NCBI GenBank assembly: GCA_964535315.1
Contig: CAZHTS010000040.1
Span: 1-40,504 of the forward strand
Reading direction: 5' to 3'
DNA length: 40,504 nucleotides
DNA from: CAZHTS01 sp964535315
GTDB lineage: Bacteria; Chloroflexota; Anaerolineae; Anaerolineales; Anaerolineaceae
Position numbers and translations under genes: made by a program. The notes beneath the pieces were generated by a model that ran no database searches, was not told the origin of the DNA, and worked only from the letters and a program-made list of their open reading frames with translations. Within the stretch, counting starts at the first letter, position 1; every line of letters begins with the position of its first letter. This document shows, in pieces, positions 14,922-23,458 of this stretch.

Positions 14922-15971
14922 CGGGCTCACGTCCGAACCGGTTGAGGTATCGGTCACCGCCCAGCCCAACGCCATAATCTGCTGGCGCAGGATGTCGGCC
15001 TCTTCCCAACGCCGCTCGAGGCGAGCCCGCGAACGCCGCTCCGCCAGCGCTTTGATCGCATCCGGAATGATCACCGGCGCAAGGTCCTGTTCGGCCTTGC
15101 GCTGTTGATTTAACAACGCCTGCTGCCAGAGGTCGACAGGGATCCCTTCAGACGGGTCGGCCGGCAGGCGAAAATCGCCCAGCAGTTCCATGCCAAAACG
15201 CTTCTCGCTGGCGTAATCGATCTGTTTCCCATTACGCAGAATGTGAACGCTGTCACGCCCGAGCACCTGGCACTGCTGCCGCTGCAAATCCAACGTCAGG
15301 GCGGTGTGCTCGTCCAGGCCGATGAGGGTCACGTCCGCCGGCAAGAGCGTCTGCAAAACCGCAAAGCGCTCGGCGCCCATAAAGCAGTGACTGGTATCCA
15401 GTTCGCTCCCGCCGTCGTTATTGTTCCAATGCGGGACGAAAACCAGGCGCAGCCCATAAGGGCCAAACAAATCCAGGCCGGGTTTCCAATGAACTTCTTC
15501 TCCGACCTTATAAATTTCGTATACCGGCAGGGCAAAAGCGCCGATTGCCACGGTGGCGGCGCTGGCCAACGCCAGAAACGCCCCCTGGCGCTGGCGCGCC
15601 TGCACCCAGTACCACGCCACGCTGCCGCTCAACTGGCGCACGGCATAACTCGGGCTGCCCGGCCCCAAAAAGATCAGATCGCTGTCCAATAAAGGCTGCA
15701 ACAAAGCCGGATCGTCCGTGCTACAGGCGCCGCCCTTACGGCGCGCCGGGATCAACTGCACGCGCGGCTGGTAGTTCTGTAAACGCACCCGCAGAAAATC
15801 GGCCACCCGCCCCGCCACCTGCGCCGAATTCAGTTCAAAACCGGCCGGCGTTTCCAGGACACCAATCGATAACGGCACCGACAGCCGCCGCGCCAGCGTC
15901 TCAAACACCTGCCCGCCGCTGGCTGAAGTCTCACCCGATCCTAAAACTGTGATCCACCCTGGCTGCTGCAT
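14916..15971 (-). CDS. Peptidase S51/cyanophycinase-like protein with CysS-like C-terminal tail
   Basis: A product of 351 residues. The main part (1-260) resembles the peptidase E/cyanophycinase fold, a glutamine-amidotransferase-like alpha/beta domain: ITVLGSGETSASGG, SIGVLETPAGFELNS, LIFLGPGSPSYAVRQL, and FVPHWNNNDGG. The expected nucleophile elbow (G-x-S-A-G in the family) reads LALASAATVAIG, with S137 but no flanking Gly, and H181 follows. The last 45 residues (DAIKALAERRSRARLERRWEEADILR...ALGWAVTDT) closely resemble the C-terminal helical hairpin of cysteinyl-tRNA synthetase, an unusual fusion. The substrate is unknown. The start is secure: AAGGAG lies before the ATG at 15971. Confidence 0.7.
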   Translation of the reverse strand: MQQPGWITVLGSGETSASGGQVFETLARRLSVPLSIGVLETPAGFELNSAQVAGRVADFLRVRLQNYQPRVQLIPARRKGGACSTDDPALLQPLLDSDLIFLGPGSPSYAVRQLSGSVAWYWVQARQRQGAFLALASAATVAIGAFALPVYEIYKVGEEVHWKPGLDLFGPYGLRLVFVPHWNNNDGGSELDTSHCFMGAERFAVLQTLLPADVTLIGLDEHTALTLDLQRQQCQVLGRDSVHILRNGKQIDYASEKRFGMELLGDFRLPADPSEGIPVDLWQQALLNQQRKAEQDLAPVIIPDAIKALAERRSRARLERRWEEADILRQQIMALGWAVTDTSTGSDVSPL

Positions 15972-16206
15972 GTTCGACTCCTTTTTTTCTTTATCTTATC
16001 ATATCCTGCCGGTCGGCGCTCGATTTGCAGCCGGTTCAAAAACCCTCTGCAGGGCAACCCGGCATGCCAGAAGTGCGCGCAGCCGCGATGGCAGGGCGTC
16101 ACACAAGGCGGTCAGTTTGTGGTATATTAAGGTCATTCCAACAGTTCAATCCAAGATCGCACCCCCACACTCATCCCCCCATTTAAAATTAGAGGAGATA
16201 CGTTGT

Positions 16207-16929
16207 ATGACGAAAAACCGGTTATTTGTCCTTCGCGCCTGGGCTGTTCATGTCTACACCAGTTTGGGATTGCCCCTGGGTTTCTTTGCGCTGTTGGCAG
16301 CCTTTGCCGGTAAGCCTCAGTTAATGTTTATCATCCTGGGTCTGGCCTTTCTGATCGACGGCACAGACGGCACCCTGGCCCGCCGTTGGAAGGTGACCAC
16401 CTTTGCCCACCAGTTCGACGGGCGCAAGCTGGATGACATCGTCGATTTCATCAACTACACCTTCATCCCCGTCGTGTTCATGTACCAGTACGAACTGGTG
16501 CCCCGCCAATGGGCCCCGGTCTTCATCCTCGTCCTGCTTTCCTCGATTTACGGCTTCTGCCAGACCGAGGCCAAAACCGACGATGGCTTCTTCACCGGTT
16601 TCCCTTCCTATTGGAACATCATCGCCCTCTACTTCTACCTGATCGGCCATAATCCGGTGATTAACGGCATCGTCCTGGCCGCCTTCGCCGTGATGGTGTT
16701 CGTCCCCACCAAATACATCTCGACCAAGACCATCGCCCTGCGCAACGTCAGCCTGGTGTTGACCGTGATCTGGATCGTTATGATGCTGGCCATCATCGCC
16801 ACCTTCAATGATCCCAACCCGCTGTTGGTCTATGGCTCGCTCTTCTACCCGGTCTACTACGAAGTCGCCTCCTTCTATCTGCACTTTCAGGCCAAAGCCG
16901 GCAAAATTCCCCTGCCCCACCACGCTTAA
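16207..16929 (+). CDS. CDP-alcohol phosphatidyltransferase, phosphatidylcholine-synthase-like
   Basis: A product of 240 residues with about seven or eight TM segments. The family signature is complete: D51, D54-G55, A58-R59, then G72, D76 and D80 (DGTDGTLAR followed by DGRKLDDIVDF). These Asp residues bind the metal and the CDP-alcohol. Twelve residues separate AR from Gly, more than in most members. The start AWAVHVYTSLGLPLGFFALLA and the IVDFINYTFIPVVF segment are like bacterial phosphatidylcholine synthase (Pcs), which joins choline to CDP-diacylglycerol. Length also fits Pcs (about 240). GAGGAGA lies upstream of the ATG at 16207; an open frame extends upstream but is not plausible. The substrate could be another polyol. 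Confidence 0.82.
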   Translation: MTKNRLFVLRAWAVHVYTSLGLPLGFFALLAAFAGKPQLMFIILGLAFLIDGTDGTLARRWKVTTFAHQFDGRKLDDIVDFINYTFIPVVFMYQYELVPRQWAPVFILVLLSSIYGFCQTEAKTDDGFFTGFPSYWNIIALYFYLIGHNPVINGIVLAAFAVMVFVPTKYISTKTIALRNVSLVLTVIWIVMMLAIIATFNDPNPLLVYGSLFYPVYYEVASFYLHFQAKAGKIPLPHHA

Positions 16930-16976
16930 ACCGGCAGGGCGCCTGTGCCGGCGGGCGCATCTGGCAAAAACCAGAC

Positions 16977-19900
16977 GTGTTTACCCATCTTCATGCGCAC
17001 TCGATGTACTCGCTGCTGGAGGGACTTGCTTCCCCCCAGCAGCTTGTTCAGATGGCCAAAAGCGGCGGCCAGACTGCGCTGGCCCTGACCGATTTTGCCT
17101 GTCTGAGCGGGGCGGTTGAGTTCTACTGCGCCTGCAAACAGGAAGGGATTCACCCCATCCTGGGGTTAGAGGTGGCGCTGGCCGCCCCGGCGCCGGGCCG
17201 GGTGGTATTGCTCGCCACAGACGCCGGCGGTTGGCGCAGTCTCTGCCATCTCAGCAGCCAGCTAATGGACGCGGCGATTAACAACGCCGTTCCGGCGCTC
17301 ACCCTGGACGCGCTGGAGGCGCACCGCGCCGGGCTGGTCTGCCTGACGGGGGGGAAGAACGGCCCCCTGACGCGCCTGATCCAGCAGCGCCAGTTCGAAC
17401 AGGCGCAGGCCTGGCTGGATGAGATCGGCCGGCGTTTCGCCGGGCAATGTTACGTCGAAATCTACCGCCACCTGCCGTCCGACGACGAGATCATCCCTGC
17501 CCTGCTGCAACTGGGGCGCAAGACGGCGCTGCCGGCCGCCGCGGCTCAGGCCATCTATTACCTCACCCCCGAACAGACGCGCCTGCAGCGCACCCTGGCG
17601 GCTATCCGCTGCAACAAACCGTTGGGCAGCCTGCCTCCCGACGCCGGCGCCCCACCCGCCGCCTATTTTCCCTCGCCCGAAGAAATGCAGGCGCGCTTCG
17701 CCGCCTGGCCCGAGACCCTGTCCGCCACCCAGGAGATCGCCGGGCGCTGCCAGTTCGAGTTACCGCTGGGCGTCCCACATTACCCCAGCATCCCCCTTCC
17801 GTCCGGCCTGAGCGCGTTCGAGCACCTGCGCCAGAAAGCCGAGGCCGGCGTCGCCCGGCGCTACGGGCGCATCACCCCCGTTCTGCGCCGGCGCCTGGAT
17901 TACGAACTGTCCGTCATCGGTGAACGGCGCATCGAAACCATCTTCTTGATCGTGGAAGAAATGGTCGACTACGCCCGCAGCCGCGGCATCCCCATTTCCT
18001 CGCGCGGTTCGGCTGCATCCTCGCTGGTGGCCTACGGCCTGGGCATCACCACCCCCGATCCGATCCAACACGATTTGTATTTCGAACGATTTCTCAACCC
18101 GGCGCGCCAGACGCCGCCCGACATCGACACCGACCTGTGCTCGCGCCGCCGTGACGAGGTCATCCAGCACGTCTTTGAAACCTACGGCCCTGAGCGCGTC
18201 GCCATGGTGGGCACGATCAACCGCTTCCGGCCGCGCTCGGCGTTGGGCGATGTGGCCAAAGCGCACGGCCTTTCGCCCGAAGAAATCCGCCGCCTGCTGC
18301 GCCCGCTGCCACATTTCTACCGGCCCAACGACGAAGGCGAGGACGAGGAAGGCCCTTCCAACGAATCGCCTTTTGCGGAAATCCTGGCGCAACACGCCGC
18401 CGCCCCCGCACAAAACAAAGCCGGCGTGGAACTCATGGTGGCCGAGGCCAGCGACCTGCTGCGCCTGCCGCGCCATCTCTCCGTGCACGCCGGCGGGGTG
18501 GTGATCTCGCCCATTCCGCTGCTCGACCTGGTTCCATTGCAGCAATCGACCTCGAAGAACCTGCACCTGACGCAATTCGACCGCAAAGCGCTCGAGAAAC
18601 TGGGCTTGCTCAAACTGGATCTGCTCGGCATTCGCGGCCTGACCGTTCTGGGCGACGTGGCCGCCGCCCTGTATTCCTGGCAGCGTCACGACCTGAGCAC
18701 GCCGATGCAGGTGCTGGAAGCCATCCCCGAAGACGACCCCGCCACCGCCGGCTGCGTCGAAAACGGGCGCACCATCGGCTGTTTCCAGATCGAGAGCCCC
18801 GGCATGCGCGCCATGCTCAAAGAACTGCGCGCCCGCAGCGTCGACGAAATCATGGCTGCCCTGGCGCTCTATCGCCCCGGCCCGCTCAAGGGTGGGCTCA
18901 AGGACGCATTTGCCCGCCGGCACAAAGGCGAAGAGACCATCACCCACCTGCACCCGGCGCTGGCCCCTCTGCTGCAAGATACCTACGGCGTCATCGTCTA
19001 TCAGGAGCAGGTGCTGCGCATCGCCAACGGCCTGGCCGGGCTCGGGCTGGCCGAGGCCGACCTGCTGCGCCGGGCGATGAGCCATTTTGACCCCGGCAAA
19101 CAGATGCAAAACCTGCGCCAGAAGTTTATCGAGGGCGCCGCTCAGAAAAACGGCGTAGACGCCGAAAGCGCCGGGCGTATCTGGGAGTTGATGGCCGCCT
19201 TTGCCGGCTATGGCTTTCCCAAGGCGCACGCCGCTTCGTATGCGCTGGTCGCCTGGCGTTCGGCCTGGTGCAAGACGCATTATCCGGCCGAATTCATGGC
19301 CGCCGTGCTGGCTAACTGGGGCGGCTACTACAGCCAGCGCGTCTATCTCAACGAGGCCCACCGCCTGGGGTTGTGCGTGCGCACGCCGCACGTCAACCAT
19401 TCGCAGCGCGAATTTTCCGTCGCCTACCCGCAGGGCCAGGCGGTGCTATACATGGGGCTGGATCAGGTGCGCGACCTGACCCGCAGCACCCTGGAACGCA
19501 TCTTGCGCCGGCGTCCGTTCCACGACCTGGAAGACTTTCTGCTCAAGGTTGACCCGCGCCCACTGGAGGCCGCCAACCTGGCCAAAGCCGGCGCACTGGA
19601 TGGTTTTGGCCCCATCCCTGCTCTCTTGCAGCGCATCGAGCAGGGGCATCGCCGGCCCGGCCAGCTGGCGCTGTTCGATCTGCTGCCCGCCGGCCAGCCC
19701 GATTGGAGCCCGGAAGAGCGTCTGGACGCCCAGCAGCAAATCCTCGGCGTCAGCGTCGAGGCGCACCCGCTCGAACGTTACGCCGCCAAAATCGTCGCGG
19801 CGCGGGCCCTGAACACCCTGGATGCCCTCGCCCACGCCGGGCAGCGCATTCGCGTGGCGGGCATCCGCCAGACCAGCCGCCGCAGCCAGACTTCCAGCGG

Positions 19901-20093
19901 CAAACCCATGTTGTTTCTGACCCTCGAAGACGGTGAAGGCACGCTGGACGTCATCTTCTTTCCGGAAGCCTACCAGCGCGCCCGCGCCGTGCTCGGCGAA
20001 CACCGCGCCTTTATCATCGAGGGCGCCCTCGAACTCGACCCGGCCAACGATACGGCGGTGCTGCACGCCGAACGCGCCTGGCCGCTGGAATAA
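16977..20093 (+). CDS. dnaE: DNA polymerase III alpha subunit, DnaE family
   Basis: A product of 1038 residues, shorter than typical DnaE (about 1160). It replicates DNA with dNTPs. The PHP domain begins FTHLHAHSMYSLLEG and continues LALTDFACLSG, with Phe in place of the His usual in metal-binding PHP domains, as in E. coli DnaE. The catalytic Asp triad is D382 and D384 (PPDIDTDL) and D548 (LKLDLLGIRGL). Then come the fingers region, a helix-hairpin-helix-like part (LEAANLAKAGALDGFG) and a C-terminal OB fold (IRVAGIRQTSRRSQ...FLTLEDGEGTLDVIFFPEAY). The C-terminal tau-binding extension seems reduced. It starts at GTG 16977 without a clear ribosome binding site. recD2 starts four bases after its stop, so the two are probably co-translated. 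Short length and context fit a repair-type second DnaE, but no imuA/imuB is nearby. Confidence 0.9.
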   Translation: MFTHLHAHSMYSLLEGLASPQQLVQMAKSGGQTALALTDFACLSGAVEFYCACKQEGIHPILGLEVALAAPAPGRVVLLATDAGGWRSLCHLSSQLMDAAINNAVPALTLDALEAHRAGLVCLTGGKNGPLTRLIQQRQFEQAQAWLDEIGRRFAGQCYVEIYRHLPSDDEIIPALLQLGRKTALPAAAAQAIYYLTPEQTRLQRTLAAIRCNKPLGSLPPDAGAPPAAYFPSPEEMQARFAAWPETLSATQEIAGRCQFELPLGVPHYPSIPLPSGLSAFEHLRQKAEAGVARRYGRITPVLRRRLDYELSVIGERRIETIFLIVEEMVDYARSRGIPISSRGSAASSLVAYGLGITTPDPIQHDLYFERFLNPARQTPPDIDTDLCSRRRDEVIQHVFETYGPERVAMVGTINRFRPRSALGDVAKAHGLSPEEIRRLLRPLPHFYRPNDEGEDEEGPSNESPFAEILAQHAAAPAQNKAGVELMVAEASDLLRLPRHLSVHAGGVVISPIPLLDLVPLQQSTSKNLHLTQFDRKALEKLGLLKLDLLGIRGLTVLGDVAAALYSWQRHDLSTPMQVLEAIPEDDPATAGCVENGRTIGCFQIESPGMRAMLKELRARSVDEIMAALALYRPGPLKGGLKDAFARRHKGEETITHLHPALAPLLQDTYGVIVYQEQVLRIANGLAGLGLAEADLLRRAMSHFDPGKQMQNLRQKFIEGAAQKNGVDAESAGRIWELMAAFAGYGFPKAHAASYALVAWRSAWCKTHYPAEFMAAVLANWGGYYSQRVYLNEAHRLGLCVRTPHVNHSQREFSVAYPQGQAVLYMGLDQVRDLTRSTLERILRRRPFHDLEDFLLKVDPRPLEAANLAKAGALDGFGPIPALLQRIEQGHRRPGQLALFDLLPAGQPDWSPEERLDAQQQILGVSVEAHPLERYAAKIVAARALNTLDALAHAGQRIRVAGIRQTSRRSQTSSGKPMLFLTLEDGEGTLDVIFFPEAYQRARAVLGEHRAFIIEGALELDPANDTAVLHAERAWPLE

Positions 20094-20097
20094 CCCC

Positions 20098-22320
20098 ATG
20101 CCCACTACGTATACACCGCACCAACCCGAACTTCCCTTGCAGACCCTTGAAGGCACGTTGGAACGCATCACCTTCCAGAACGAAGAAAACGGCTACACGG
20201 TCGCCCGGCTGCAACCGCGCGGCAAGGATTCGCTGGTTACCATCGTTGGCGCCCTGGCCGGCGTCGCCGCCGGCGAATCGCTGCGCCTGCGCGGGGTGTG
20301 GAGCACCCATCCCGAATACGGCCGGCAGTTTGAGATTCGCGCCTACACCGTCGAACTCCCCGCCACCATCGAAGGCATCCGCAAATACCTGGGCAGCGGG
20401 CTGATCAAGGGCGTCGGCCCGGTCACTGCCAACCGCATCGTAGACAACTTTGGCATCGCCACGCTGGATATCATCGAAAGCCACCCCGACCGCCTGCGGG
20501 AAGTGCCCGGCATCGGTGAAAAACGCGTCGAGCGCATCAACCTGGCCTGGCAGGCGCAAAAACAAATCAAAGAAATCATGATTTTCTTACAGGGCCACGG
20601 CGTCAGCACCGGCCTGGCGGTCAAAATTTACAAACAATACGGCGAAAGCTCGCTCAACGTCGTACAGAATGATCCTTACCGCCTGGCGCAGGACATTTAC
20701 GGCATCGGCTTTAAGACCGCCGACAAAATCGCCCAGGCAATGGGCATCCCCGCCCACGACCCACGTCGCATCCAGGCCGGGTTGCAGTACACCCTGAGCG
20801 AATTTAGCGACGACGGGCACTGCTTTGCGCTGCAAGAAGCGCTGGTGCACAAAACGGTTGACATCCTGGGCGTGCCGGTCTGCGCCTGCCAGGAACAGAT
20901 CGGCCACCTGATCGAGCAGGAACTGCTGGTCGCCGAAGATCAGGCGCTTTACCTGCCGCCCTTTTATCAGGCCGAAAGCGGCGTGGCCTATAAGCTCAAG
21001 GTGTTGATGAACGCCCGGCGCGACCGGTTGGAACGCTTCCAGCACTACAACTGGGAATGGGCGCTGGCCTGGGCCATCCAGCAAAACAACTTGCAACTGG
21101 CCCCCGCGCAAAAGGAAGCCATCCGCATGGCCCTGACCCACAAGGTCAGCATCCTGACCGGCGGCCCCGGTACGGGCAAGAGCACCATCATCGGCAGCCT
21201 GATCCAACTGCTGCGCGCCGAACACAAGAGCGTTCTGCTGGCCGCCCCCACCGGGCGCGCCGCCAAACGGTTGAGCGAGACCACCGGGCTGGAAGCCAAA
21301 ACGATCCATCGCCTGCTTGAATTCAACCCCGGCGCCGGCAACACCTTCCTGCGCGACCGCCAGAACCCGCTCGACGCCGACATGATCATCGTCGATGAGG
21401 CCTCAATGATCGACATCCTGCTGATGAACCACCTGCTGCGCGCCATCGAGGCCGGCAGCCATCTGCTCATCGTCGGTGACATGGATCAACTGCCCTCAGT
21501 CGGGCCGGGCAGTGTGCTGCACGACCTGATCCACAGCGAGCAAATCCCGGTCACGCGCCTGACGACCATCTTCCGCCAGAGCGAAGACAGCGCCATCATC
21601 CTCAACGCCCACCGCATCAACCAGGGCCAGTATCCGCACTTCTCGCGCCAGATCAGCGACTTCTTCCTCTTCCAGGAACAGGATGCGCAGCGCGCCGCCG
21701 ACCTGATCCTGGGGTTGGTCTCGCAGCGCATCCCCGACAAATTCGGTCTCGACCCGCACAGCGACATCCAGGTGCTCAGCCCCATGCACCGCGGCCAGAC
21801 CGGGGTGAGCGAGCTCAACCAGCGCCTGCAAGAGCGCCTCAACCCGGCAGTCGGGCAGACAGAAATGCATCACGGCCAGCGCGTCTTGCGCGTCAACGAC
21901 CGCGTCATGCAAATCCGCAATAACTACGACAAACATGTCTTCAACGGCGATTTCGGGCAGATCCGCGCCATCGACCTGGAAGAACAGGTCGTCCGCATCG
22001 ATTTCGACGGAACGTTAATCGAGTACGATTTCAGCCAGATGGACGAAATCGTCCACGCCTACGCCATCAGCATCCACAAAGCACAGGGCTCCGAGTTCCC
22101 GGCCGTGATCATTCCCCTGCTCAACCAGCATTACATGATGCTGCAACGCAACCTGCTCTACACCGGCGTGACCCGGGCGCGCAAGCTGGTGGTGCTGGTG
22201 GGCAGCCCGGCAGCCATCCGCATGGCGCTGCACAACGACCGCATTGCCCAGCGCAACACCCGCCTGGCGCAGCGCCTGCAAACCGGCCCCGCCCCATCGT
22301 CAGGCGCCTATCAGGTCTGA
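20098..22320 (+). CDS. recD2: RecD2-type ATP-dependent DNA helicase
   Basis: A product of 740 residues, normal for RecD2. The N-terminal OB-like part (LEGTLERITFQNEENGYTVARLQPRGKD) is followed by helix-hairpin-helix repeats (YLGSGLIKGVGPVTANRIVDNFG; LREVPGIGEKRVERI; DIYGIGFKTADKIAQAMGI). The SF1 motor has Walker A GGPGTGKS (355-362), PTGRAAKRLSE, Walker B IIVDEASMID, GDMDQLPSVGPG and, near the end, VHAYAISIHKAQGSEFPAVI and LLYTGVTRARKLVVLVG. RecD2 moves 5'-3' on single-stranded DNA and acts in repair without RecBC. The ATG at 20098 is four bases after the dnaE stop, and a longer in-frame start inside dnaE is not plausible. The end overlaps the convergent yigZ gene by 10 bases. Confidence 0.93.
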   Translation: MPTTYTPHQPELPLQTLEGTLERITFQNEENGYTVARLQPRGKDSLVTIVGALAGVAAGESLRLRGVWSTHPEYGRQFEIRAYTVELPATIEGIRKYLGSGLIKGVGPVTANRIVDNFGIATLDIIESHPDRLREVPGIGEKRVERINLAWQAQKQIKEIMIFLQGHGVSTGLAVKIYKQYGESSLNVVQNDPYRLAQDIYGIGFKTADKIAQAMGIPAHDPRRIQAGLQYTLSEFSDDGHCFALQEALVHKTVDILGVPVCACQEQIGHLIEQELLVAEDQALYLPPFYQAESGVAYKLKVLMNARRDRLERFQHYNWEWALAWAIQQNNLQLAPAQKEAIRMALTHKVSILTGGPGTGKSTIIGSLIQLLRAEHKSVLLAAPTGRAAKRLSETTGLEAKTIHRLLEFNPGAGNTFLRDRQNPLDADMIIVDEASMIDILLMNHLLRAIEAGSHLLIVGDMDQLPSVGPGSVLHDLIHSEQIPVTRLTTIFRQSEDSAIILNAHRINQGQYPHFSRQISDFFLFQEQDAQRAADLILGLVSQRIPDKFGLDPHSDIQVLSPMHRGQTGVSELNQRLQERLNPAVGQTEMHHGQRVLRVNDRVMQIRNNYDKHVFNGDFGQIRAIDLEEQVVRIDFDGTLIEYDFSQMDEIVHAYAISIHKAQGSEFPAVIIPLLNQHYMMLQRNLLYTGVTRARKLVVLVGSPAAIRMALHNDRIAQRNTRLAQRLQTGPAPSSGAYQV

Positions 22321-22967
22321 TCCGCAAAAGAACCGATCGGGAAGATCGTCTCGGGGTTGGTCTCGATGATCTCGGCCTGGATGGCGCCGCGCGTCAGTTC
22401 GCTCAACGCCCGCTGAAAACCGTCGAAATAGTCCACAACAAAACGCGCCGTCACCGTCACATCGGCGGCAAAATCCTCGTCCAGGATTTGCCCGCGGTGC
22501 GCCGCCACCAGCAGGCGGATGCGCTCAAAATACGGATACGGGAAAGCCAGCATAACCGTATGGGTGGGGATTTTCTCGGCGCGAGGCAGCACTGCCAGCA
22601 CCGCCCGCACTGCATCGCTATACGCCCGCACCAACCCGCCGGTGCCCAGTTTGGTGCCGCCAAAATAACGGACGATGACCACCGCCACATCCCCCAAGCC
22701 GCTGCCCTGCAAAACCGCCAGCGCCGGTCGCCCGGCGGTGCCCGCCGGCTCGCCGTCGTCGCTGCAATGGGCGGTGACGCTGCTGCCATATCCCACCAGA
22801 TACACGGGGACATGATGGCTGGCGTCGGCAAATTCATTCTTGATGTGTGTGATGAACGCCCGCGCCTGTTCCACGCCAAACGCCGGGCCGGCGCAGGCAA
22901 TGAAACGCGAATGGAGCACCTCGATCTCGGCGCGCGCCTCTTCGGCAGGGATGGGATAACGTTTCAT
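22311..22967 (-). CDS. yigZ: YigZ/IMPACT family protein
   Basis: A product of 218 residues, standard length. The N-terminal UPF0029 domain has SRFIACAGPAFGVEQARAFI, HCSDDGEPAGTAGRPAL, VVIVRYFGGTKLGTGGLVRAYSDAV, all diagnostic. The C-terminal half (about 140-205: MLAFPYPYFERIRLLVAAHRGQI, VTARFVVDYFDGFQRALSELTRG) is the DUF1949 ferredoxin-like domain. The eukaryotic relative IMPACT affects Gcn2 signalling; the bacterial role is not settled. It is divergent from the NUDIX gene, with 57 bases between starts. Confidence 0.93.
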   Translation of the reverse strand: MKRYPIPAEEARAEIEVLHSRFIACAGPAFGVEQARAFITHIKNEFADASHHVPVYLVGYGSSVTAHCSDDGEPAGTAGRPALAVLQGSGLGDVAVVIVRYFGGTKLGTGGLVRAYSDAVRAVLAVLPRAEKIPTHTVMLAFPYPYFERIRLLVAAHRGQILDEDFAADVTVTARFVVDYFDGFQRALSELTRGAIQAEIIETNPETIFPIGSFADQT

Positions 22968-23024
22968 CGGCTCGACAGGTATGATAAGATGGGTGCAAGT
23001 ATACTATCTTTTAGGAGCGAGATC

Positions 23025-23450
23025 ATGAAACGCGGCATTGATTACATCGGCGTGGGCGTTGGAGCCATCCTGATCGACGAACGGGGCCGGTTGTTTCTGG
23101 CGCGGCGCGGCCCGCTGGCCAAAAACGAGCGCGGGTTATGGGAGTTTCCCGGCGGCTCGGTCGAATTTGGCGAACGGCTGGCCGAAGCGTTACAACGCGA
23201 GATGGATGAGGAATACGGCATTCGCATCGAGGTGGGCGAATTGCTCGATGTCGCCGATCACATCCTGCCCGAAGAAAAACAGCATTGGGTCTCGCCTACA
23301 TTTTTGTGCCGCATCACCGCCGGACAACCGGTCATTCGCGAGCCCGGAAAGTGCAGCGAAATCGGCTGGTTTGCCCTGAACGAGATCCCAGCCGATCTGA
23401 CACAAATCACCCAAACCAATCTGGCGCATTATCGCCAGCGGGTTGCATAG
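23025..23450 (+). CDS. NUDIX hydrolase (MutT-like)
   Basis: A product of 141 residues from the ATG at 23025, with AGGAG upstream (a much longer open frame runs upstream but is the shadow of yigZ). The Nudix box is complete: GGSVEFGERLAEALQREMDEEYGI, with the metal-binding REMDEE core. The N-terminal strand reads YIGVGVGAILIDERGRLFLARRGP, and the substrate side has WVSPTFLCRITAGQPVIREPGKCSEIGWF. Nudix enzymes cut nucleoside-diphosphate-linked compounds to NMP plus X-phosphate. The Trp-Glu-Phe-Pro entry (LWEFPGG) is typical of nucleotide-cleaning members, but the exact substrate is not readable. A TATACT -10-like box lies at 23000-23005. Confidence 0.92.
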   Translation: MKRGIDYIGVGVGAILIDERGRLFLARRGPLAKNERGLWEFPGGSVEFGERLAEALQREMDEEYGIRIEVGELLDVADHILPEEKQHWVSPTFLCRITAGQPVIREPGKCSEIGWFALNEIPADLTQITQTNLAHYRQRVA

Positions 23451-23458
23451 CCCGGCGT

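Noticed and set aside
17760..19400. Long minus-strand open frame inside dnaE
   Set aside because: A codon-bias shadow of a GC-rich gene; the plus frame carries all polymerase motifs.
16977..20093. ImuC/DnaE2 mutagenesis cassette
   Set aside because: No imuA, imuB or lexA-like gene is adjacent, and the PHP segment looks more like E. coli DnaE.
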